A stretch of 64,000 bases of DNA, taken from positions 42,497 to 106,496 of the forward strand of contig JAFOYE010000003.1 in assembly GCA_017391525.1 (NCBI GenBank), given 5' to 3'. Shown here in pieces: positions 59,294-64,000 of this stretch (within the stretch, counting starts at the first letter, position 1; every line of letters begins with the position of its first letter). A program made the position numbers and the translations under genes. Under the pieces are notes generated by a model, which worked only from the letters and a program-made list of their open reading frames with translations, was not told the DNA's origin and searched no databases. This DNA is from Paludibacteraceae bacterium. GTDB taxonomy: Bacteria; Bacteroidota; Bacteroidia; Bacteroidales; Paludibacteraceae.

Positions 59294-60400
59294 ATGCATT
59301 TTAACGATTCGACATCCATTATCAATCTGATTGTACTGGGCATACATGTCTTTGTGCAACTGGTAGCTGCTATCCTTATATATATTAAACATCACGAGCC
59401 ACAGAATCGCTCGTGGAAGTATATCTTCGCGTTCTTTGTTGTGTCCGCCATTGCTTCCACCGTAGAGATTGCTTTAGTAACCAATCAGGCGTTTGCACCA
59501 CAATCCTATAAGTTACTTGACCCCTTAATCAATATCCCCGGATTTTATATCTTTGCCATCCTCTTTTGCTATGTCATCGAACTGATCCGTCCACATTGGC
59601 TCAACCTAAAAAGAATAATCCTCATTCTCTTACCTAGTCTCGTCGCTGCAGCTGGAGTCCTGTTCTTTGTGGCGAAGGGTGATATCGCTGTCTTGTCTAG
59701 TATGCGTGATCTCAAAGCGCATATAGCTGAGCCTAACATAATTGCACGAATGGTATTCTTGGGGATGTATATTCCATACGCTGTCTATTTGATTGCTGTA
59801 CGCATACGTATAACTGCCAATCAAGCAAGCAAATACTTTGATATCCTTGTTGCGATAACAGTTTGCTTGTGTTTGTCCTATGTCCTTAGTCGTGGCTTGC
59901 AGTTGTATATGGGATATATTATCCATGAAATACTATATCTATTGTTGTCTGTGACCGTTGTCTATTTTGAACACTACGAGCGATTGCATGTGCCTCTCGA
60001 GAAGGTGCGCGATTACTATACCTGGGATCAATTACCACATACTACGCAAACTACTGTCAATTCTGTGACGCAAGCTCTGCAACGACTCATGGATGACCCT
60101 GCCGTATGGCAAGACTCCGAACTCACGGGTGACAAGATTGTGCACCTTGTAGGTACTAATCGCACATACATTCAGCAGGCTGCCAAACAGCTCGGTTTTG
60201 AAAACCTATCTGATATGATCAACCGTCGCCGTATTGACTATGTTTGTCAACAACTGCGCAAAGATCCTAATACCCCTGTTCAAACGCTCTTTATTGACGC
60301 TGGCTACCGCTCACGCACAACTGCTTGGAGGCACTTTACAACCATAGTCGGTTGCACACCTAGTGAGTTCGTAGAGCGACATGCTAATGCAGACAAATAA
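59294..60400 (+). CDS. membrane-embedded AraC-family regulator
   Basis: 368 residues. The N-terminal ~225 residues contain about six to seven membrane helices (for example IINLIVLGIHVFVQLVAAIL and YIFAFFVVSAIASTVEIALV). The C-terminal ~100 residues are an AraC/XylS double HTH (LTGDKIVHLVGTNRTYIQQA; PVQTLFIDAGYRSRTTAWRH; FTTIVGCTPSEFVERH). A DNA-binding domain tethered to the membrane suggests sensing of an envelope or lipophilic signal. It is transcribed divergently from the small-anchor/giant T9SS locus 2 and is a candidate regulator of it; this is inference from position only. Confidence 0.88.
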   Translation: MHFNDSTSIINLIVLGIHVFVQLVAAILIYIKHHEPQNRSWKYIFAFFVVSAIASTVEIALVTNQAFAPQSYKLLDPLINIPGFYIFAILFCYVIELIRPHWLNLKRIILILLPSLVAAAGVLFFVAKGDIAVLSSMRDLKAHIAEPNIIARMVFLGMYIPYAVYLIAVRIRITANQASKYFDILVAITVCLCLSYVLSRGLQLYMGYIIHEILYLLLSVTVVYFEHYERLHVPLEKVRDYYTWDQLPHTTQTTVNSVTQALQRLMDDPAVWQDSELTGDKIVHLVGTNRTYIQQAAKQLGFENLSDMINRRRIDYVCQQLRKDPNTPVQTLFIDAGYRSRTTAWRHFTTIVGCTPSEFVERHANADK

Positions 60401-60600
60401 TGAATTTAGATGTTTGGTAATAGTGGTAAGTGAGGGTTAGGTTTCGGGAGTGCTATTTTTTTGCGAGAATGAAACATTATTTTTTAGTATTAAAACCTAC
60501 TTTTTGCAAAAAAATACTACTTTTGCGAAACTTTTACGATACATCCCTCTAGTGGGGTGAGCCAATAAACACTATTATTAACATATTAAATTCAAACATT

Positions 60601-61080
60601 ATGAAAAAACTTCTCCTCGTTGCTGTTTTTGCAGTTGCTGGTATCGCAGCGGCAGTAGCGCAACCACGCGCAATCGGTGTGAACATTGGTTATGGTGTAG
60701 ATGTTTCTTACCAACACTCTATCGGTGAGTCTAATATGGTAGACTTGTCAGTTAATATTCCTGCTTTTAATGGTATTGGTGCAACAGCTACATACGATTG
60801 GGTGAATCCATTCGGTACCCAAATTCCATGGGATTACAAGGGTGATTGGAATTGGAACCTTGGTGTAGGTGCTGGTGCGGGTATCTATGGTTTTCGTGCT
60901 CCCTCTGTTTATGCAGGTGTTGTGGGGCACGTAGGTGTAGAATATAACTTCTGGTTCCCATTGCAGTTGTCAGTTGACTGGCGTCCAAATATTGGTATCG
61001 TAGCTGCAGGTGGTGGCGTAGGATTTAACACTGCAGGTTTGTATACCGGTGTCACTCTAGGTGTTCGCTATTTGTTTTAA
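60601..61080 (+). CDS. small outer membrane beta-barrel-like protein
   Basis: 159 residues with a signal peptide (MKKLLLVAVFAVAGIAAAVA). The mature part alternates glycine-rich amphipathic strands (IGVNIGYGVDVSYQHSIG; WNLGVGAGAGIYGF; AGVVGHVGVEYNFW) and ends with TLGVRYLF, a C-terminal Phe as in many outer-membrane barrels. An eight-strand barrel is likely; role unknown. A -7 box TACTTTTG near 60520 may serve it. A hairpin terminator follows 37 bases after the stop. Confidence 0.75.
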   Translation: MKKLLLVAVFAVAGIAAAVAQPRAIGVNIGYGVDVSYQHSIGESNMVDLSVNIPAFNGIGATATYDWVNPFGTQIPWDYKGDWNWNLGVGAGAGIYGFRAPSVYAGVVGHVGVEYNFWFPLQLSVDWRPNIGIVAAGGGVGFNTAGLYTGVTLGVRYLF

Positions 61081-61116
61081 TTAGCGAGTAGAACTTAAAT
61101 ACAGAGTATTTCGCAT

Positions 61117-61168
61117 GCACAGATAGCGGTTGCGCCCGCTATTTGTGCGTGCGCTTGTGCGTTTTTTT
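61117..61168 (+). terminator. terminator after the small beta-barrel gene
   Basis: GCACAGATAGCGG and CCGCTATTTGTGC pair around a short GTTGCGC-type loop, followed by GTGCGCTTGTGC and a T7 run. Confidence 0.8.
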
Positions 61169-61178
61169 CATATTTTTT

Positions 61179-61209
61179 TTGCGTATATCAAATAAATTCA
61201 CTACCTTTG
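61179..61209 (+). promoter_or_regulatory. promoter of the 173-residue exported protein gene
   Basis: TTG, N20, TACCTTTG with TTGCGTATAT; 47 bases before the ATG. Confidence 0.75.
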
Positions 61210-61256
61210 CACCTGAATTTGGACCCTTGGGTCAATCTTAGTTTGTAATTAAAAAA

Positions 61257-61778
61257 ATGAAAAAGATTGTATTTTTAATTGTGGTGCTTGTGATGGCAAC
61301 TTCAGCTATCAATGCACAAGTAGTTACTCCAGCAGGTGGTAACAATGCTACTCTTCTTCAACCTGCAGGTAGTTATATCTTTTATGGAGATCAAGTAATG
61401 AATAAACAGCAATGTGCAGAGTTTCTTTCAACTCACCATCAACCTGCTTATGAGAAGTTCCAAAGTGGTTTGAAATGCACAAAGGCTGGATGGTGGACCC
61501 TTGGTGCTGGTTTGGCAGTAGACTTGGCTGGTTCTATGTTGGTTGCATTTTCTCCAAAAGATGATAGTGAAGTTAATGGTGCTATGTTCTGGTCTGGAGC
61601 TGGTTGTATCATTGCTGGTGGTCTTGCAGTCATTGCCTCTCTTCCTACTCTTTATATTGGATATGTTCGTATGGACCAAGCAATTGATATGTTCAATGTA
61701 TCACAAGCTACTGCACCTCGTGCTTCATTGACTATCCGAGGTAGTGAGAGTGGTATTGGTTTGGCATTGCACTTCTAA
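61257..61778 (+). CDS. uncharacterised exported membrane protein
   Basis: 173 residues. Signal peptide (MKKIVFLIVVLVMATSAINA), a polar segment with LLQPAGSYIFYGDQVMNKQQ, then two hydrophobic glycine-rich segments (TLGAGLAVDLAGSMLVAF; MFWSGAGCIIAGGLAVIASL) and a polar C-terminus ending IGLALHF. Similar small proteins occur in many Bacteroidales without known role. Single gene with own promoter and terminator. Confidence 0.75.
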   Translation: MKKIVFLIVVLVMATSAINAQVVTPAGGNNATLLQPAGSYIFYGDQVMNKQQCAEFLSTHHQPAYEKFQSGLKCTKAGWWTLGAGLAVDLAGSMLVAFSPKDDSEVNGAMFWSGAGCIIAGGLAVIASLPTLYIGYVRMDQAIDMFNVSQATAPRASLTIRGSESGIGLALHF

Positions 61779-61827
61779 TAATTAACAAATTTTAGATTAA
61801 TCTAAAATAGACGCAAACATATGATGA

Positions 61828-61855
61828 AAAATAGCGGTTTGCCCGCTATTTTTTT
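61828..61855 (+). terminator. terminator after the 173-residue protein gene
   Basis: AAATAGCGG/CCGCTATTT around TTTGC plus T-run. Nearly the same stem (ATAGCGG/CCGCTAT) is used at 61117-61168. Confidence 0.85.
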
Positions 61856-61897
61856 GGACGATATAGCAATAATTTTTACTTTTTTGGCTGCTTTTTC

Positions 61898-61928
61898 TTG
61901 CATATGTCAAAAAAATGTAGTAATTTTG
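61898..61928 (+). promoter_or_regulatory. rpsA: promoter of rpsA
   Basis: TTG, N20, TAATTTTG with extended TTGCATATGTC; gives a leader of about 215 bases. Confidence 0.8.
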
Positions 61929-62039
61929 CACGCTTTTTTGCGTATATGCGCACTTATGCGTATGTATAAGTGAGTAATTCGCACGAGAAAAAAGCATAAT
62001 TATTGTTTAACTTTTTAACGGAAAGTGAAGTCGTTTTTA

Positions 62040-62112
62040 GGTTAAAGGTGATAGGTTAAAGGTTAGAGGCTAGGATACTCCTAAACTTCTGAACTCCTAA
62101 ACTCCTGAACCT
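62040..62112 (+). repeat. 7-nt and 9-nt word arrays in the rpsA leader
   Basis: GGTTAAA, GGTGATA, GGTTAAA, GGTTAGA, GGCTAGG, then CTCCTAAAC, TTCTGAA, CTCCTAAAC, TCCTGAAC. The first family also occurs at 15206, 36799, 39265 and 41760; the second is the inverse of the GTTCAGGAG words in ygiQ. Confidence 0.8.
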
Positions 62113-62148
62113 CAAAAGACCAATAGGCTTTCCACAAAATGCTAAATT

Positions 62149-63939
62149 ATGGCAGAAAATCTTTCACTCCAGAACTTCGACTGGGATGCTTTTGAGAACG
62201 AAGCTCATGGCAAACAAAACGAAGAAATCCTTGGTAAGTATGACGCTACCCTCAATGCAATCAAAGATCAAGAGGTAGTAGAGGGTACTGTAATGTCTAT
62301 CAACAAACGTGAGGTAGTAGTAAGCGTTGGCTTCAAGTCTGACGGTATCGTTCCTGCTGCTGAGTTCCGCTACAACCCAGAGTTGAAAGTAGGTGACAAA
62401 GTAGAGGTTTACGTAGAGAGCCAAGAGGACAAGAATGGTCAACTCGTACTCTCACACAAAGAGGCTCGCGCTGCTCGTAGCTGGGATCGCGTTAACGAGG
62501 CTCTTGACAACAACGAGGTAGTTAAGGGTTACATCAAGTGCCGTACTAAGGGCGGTATGATCGTTGACATCCTTGGCACTGAGGCATTCTTGCCAGGTAG
62601 CCAAATCGATGTTAAGCCAATCCACGACTACGATGTATTCGTTGGCAAAACAATGGAATTCAAGATCGTTAAAGTTAATCCTGACTTCCGCAATGTAGTA
62701 GTTTCTCACAAAGCTCTCATCGAGGCTGAAATGGAAGCTCAAAAACAAGAGATCATCTCTCACCTTGAGAAAGGTCAAGTACTTGAGGGTACCGTTAAAG
62801 CAGTTATGCCTTACGGTGTATTCATGGACTTGGGTGGCGTAGACGGTCTTATCCACATCACCGACCTCAGCTGGGGCCGCGTAAGCGATCCTAACGAGTT
62901 GCTTAAAGCAGGTGATAAAATCAATGTTGTTATCCTTGACTTCGATGATGACAAGAAGCGTATCGCTCTTGGCTTGAAGCAATTGACTCCACACCCATGG
63001 GAGGCTTTGGGCGCTGACTTGAAGGTAGGTGATAAGATTGGTGGTAAGGTAGTAGTGATGGCTGACTACGGAGCATTCGTTGAGGTTGCTCCTGGCGTAG
63101 AGGGTCTCATCCACGTAAGCGAGATGAGCTGGAGCCAACACCTACGTTCTGCTAATGACTTCTTGAAAGTTGGTCAAGACGTTGAGGCTGTTATCTTGAC
63201 TCTCGATCGCGATGAGCGCAAGATGTCTCTCGGTTTGAAACAACTCAAGAACGATCCTTGGGAGACCATCGATACCAAGTATGCTGTAGGTACACGCCAC
63301 TTCGCTAAGGTTCGCAACTTCACCAACTTCGGTGTATTTGTTGAGATAGAGGAAGGCGTTGACGGTTTGATCCACATCAGCGACTTGAGCTGGACCAAGA
63401 AAATTAAACACCCTAACGAGTTCACACAAATTGGTGCTGAGATCGAGGTAGCTGTTCTCGAAATCGACAAAGAGAATCGTCGTCTCTCTCTCGGTCACAA
63501 ACAATTGGAGGAGAACCCATGGGAGGAACTCGCTGCTAAATACGGTGTAGATACAGTTGTATCTGGTAAAGTAGCAGAGGTTACTGACAAGGGTGCTGTA
63601 GTTGTACTCGAGGATGGCGTTGAAGGTTATTGCACCGCTCGTCACCTCCAAAAAGAGGACAAAGGCGCTACTACCGTTGGCGAGGAAATGAACTTCAAGG
63701 TTATTGAGTTCAACCGCGACGCTAAGCGTATCCTTCTCTCTCACCTCCGCACTTGGGAGGAGCGCAAAGAGGCTCCTGTTAAGGAAGTGAAGGTTAAGAA
63801 AGAGAAAGAGGCTCAACCAGAGTTGCCAAAGATGGAGAAAACTACTCTTGGTGACCTCGGCGCTTTGGCTGACTTGCACGCTTCATTGGCAGCTGCTGAG
63901 AAGCCAGCAAAGAAGTCTAAAAAAGAGTCTGCTGAGTAA
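62149..63939 (+). CDS. rpsA: 30S ribosomal protein S1
   Basis: 596 residues with six S1 (OB-fold) RNA-binding domains starting near 40, 125, 208, 295, 382 and 467; typical blocks are GVFMDLGGVDGLIHITDLSW, GAFVEVAPGVEGLIHVSEMS and GVFVEIEEGVDGLIHISDLS. The C-terminus is a Lys/Glu/Ala tail (VKEVKVKKEKEAQPELPKME) as in Bacteroidota S1. In this group, where Shine-Dalgarno pairing is weak, S1 is expected to be important for mRNA binding. Codon use is noticeably more optimised (many GTA, CTC, AAC) than in neighbours, as expected for a highly expressed gene. Confidence 0.97.
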   Translation: MAENLSLQNFDWDAFENEAHGKQNEEILGKYDATLNAIKDQEVVEGTVMSINKREVVVSVGFKSDGIVPAAEFRYNPELKVGDKVEVYVESQEDKNGQLVLSHKEARAARSWDRVNEALDNNEVVKGYIKCRTKGGMIVDILGTEAFLPGSQIDVKPIHDYDVFVGKTMEFKIVKVNPDFRNVVVSHKALIEAEMEAQKQEIISHLEKGQVLEGTVKAVMPYGVFMDLGGVDGLIHITDLSWGRVSDPNELLKAGDKINVVILDFDDDKKRIALGLKQLTPHPWEALGADLKVGDKIGGKVVVMADYGAFVEVAPGVEGLIHVSEMSWSQHLRSANDFLKVGQDVEAVILTLDRDERKMSLGLKQLKNDPWETIDTKYAVGTRHFAKVRNFTNFGVFVEIEEGVDGLIHISDLSWTKKIKHPNEFTQIGAEIEVAVLEIDKENRRLSLGHKQLEENPWEELAAKYGVDTVVSGKVAEVTDKGAVVVLEDGVEGYCTARHLQKEDKGATTVGEEMNFKVIEFNRDAKRILLSHLRTWEERKEAPVKEVKVKKEKEAQPELPKMEKTTLGDLGALADLHASLAAAEKPAKKSKKESAE

Positions 63940-63959
63940 TTAACTCACTCATAAAAAAT

Positions 63960-63992
63960 GAGAGTCGAAGTTTTGCTTCGGCTCTCTTTTTT
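63960..63992 (+). terminator. rpsA: terminator of rpsA
   Basis: GAGAGTCGAAG pairs with CTTCGGCTCTC (one wobble, loop TTTTG), followed by a T-run; 20 bases after the stop. Confidence 0.88.
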
Positions 63993-64000
63993 ATACTCTC

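Larger units (their letters stand above)
61779..62148 (+). other. 370-base region with terminator, rpsA promoter and structured leader
   Basis: Holds the palindrome TTTTAGATTAATCTAAAA (61794-61811), a terminator (61828-61855), the rpsA promoter (61898-61928) and an approximately 215-base rpsA leader. The leader contains CACTTAT/ATAAGTG, a possible GCTTTTTTGCG/CGAGAAAAAAGC pairing, then heptamer and nonamer words (62040-62112) before the start codon. Confidence 0.65.

Overview
The window comes from a Bacteroidales-type bacterium (Bacteroidota). Four things point there. Gene after gene has the Bacteroidota promoter pattern TTG-N20-TAnnTTTG. Shine-Dalgarno signals are weak. Two very large secreted proteins end in type IX secretion (T9SS) sorting domains. 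A sodium-pumping methylmalonyl-CoA decarboxylase operon is present, as expected for succinate-to-propionate fermentation. The exact genus cannot be read from the sequence. I saw no rRNA, tRNA, CRISPR array, IS element or prophage.

Layout. 1-15 kb is mostly housekeeping: partial dxs, a two-component pair, a DUF2520 oxidoreductase with an M20 dipeptidase, a probable 6S-like RNA, an OmpP1/FadL-type porin, trpS, an Lrp regulator divergent from an O-methyltransferase, folC, and dnaX followed by a phosphoesterase/beta-propeller protein. 15.3-22.4 kb holds a small C-terminally anchored protein and a 2242-residue T9SS protein. 23-42 kb is a run of small operons: YgiQ radical SAM and M23 peptidase; a glycosyltransferase; Crp-like regulator plus PagL-like deacylase; TPR protein, ribH, aspartate kinase, YitT, nucleotidyltransferase, galE; rsmD; an HD-less Rel synthetase, recR, a HAD phosphatase and a broken GNAT gene. 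41.8-46.9 kb is the methylmalonyl-CoA epimerase/decarboxylase operon. 46.9-52.1 kb is gene-poor and rich in palindromes, with a BspA-like LRR protein fused to a TonB C-terminal domain and remnants of other genes. 52.1-59.1 kb repeats the small-anchor plus giant-T9SS module. The end carries an AraC-type membrane regulator, two small envelope proteins and rpsA.

The most unusual property is the DNA between genes. Many spacers are made of short tandem words (7, 9, 10 or 11 nt) mixed with very short perfect palindromes. Many arrays start at, or include, the stop codon of the preceding gene. Some run into coding sequence: in frame in ygiQ (twice) and in the PagL-like gene, out of frame in a GNAT gene, where one added heptamer would restore the frame. 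A dispersed core (TTCTTATCTCGC, 4-6 nt, GCTCGAACGAT) flanked by such arrays occurs three times. Both giant-protein loci carry a matching five-unit 11-nt array near their start. Together these look like an under-described family of repetitive elements in this genome.
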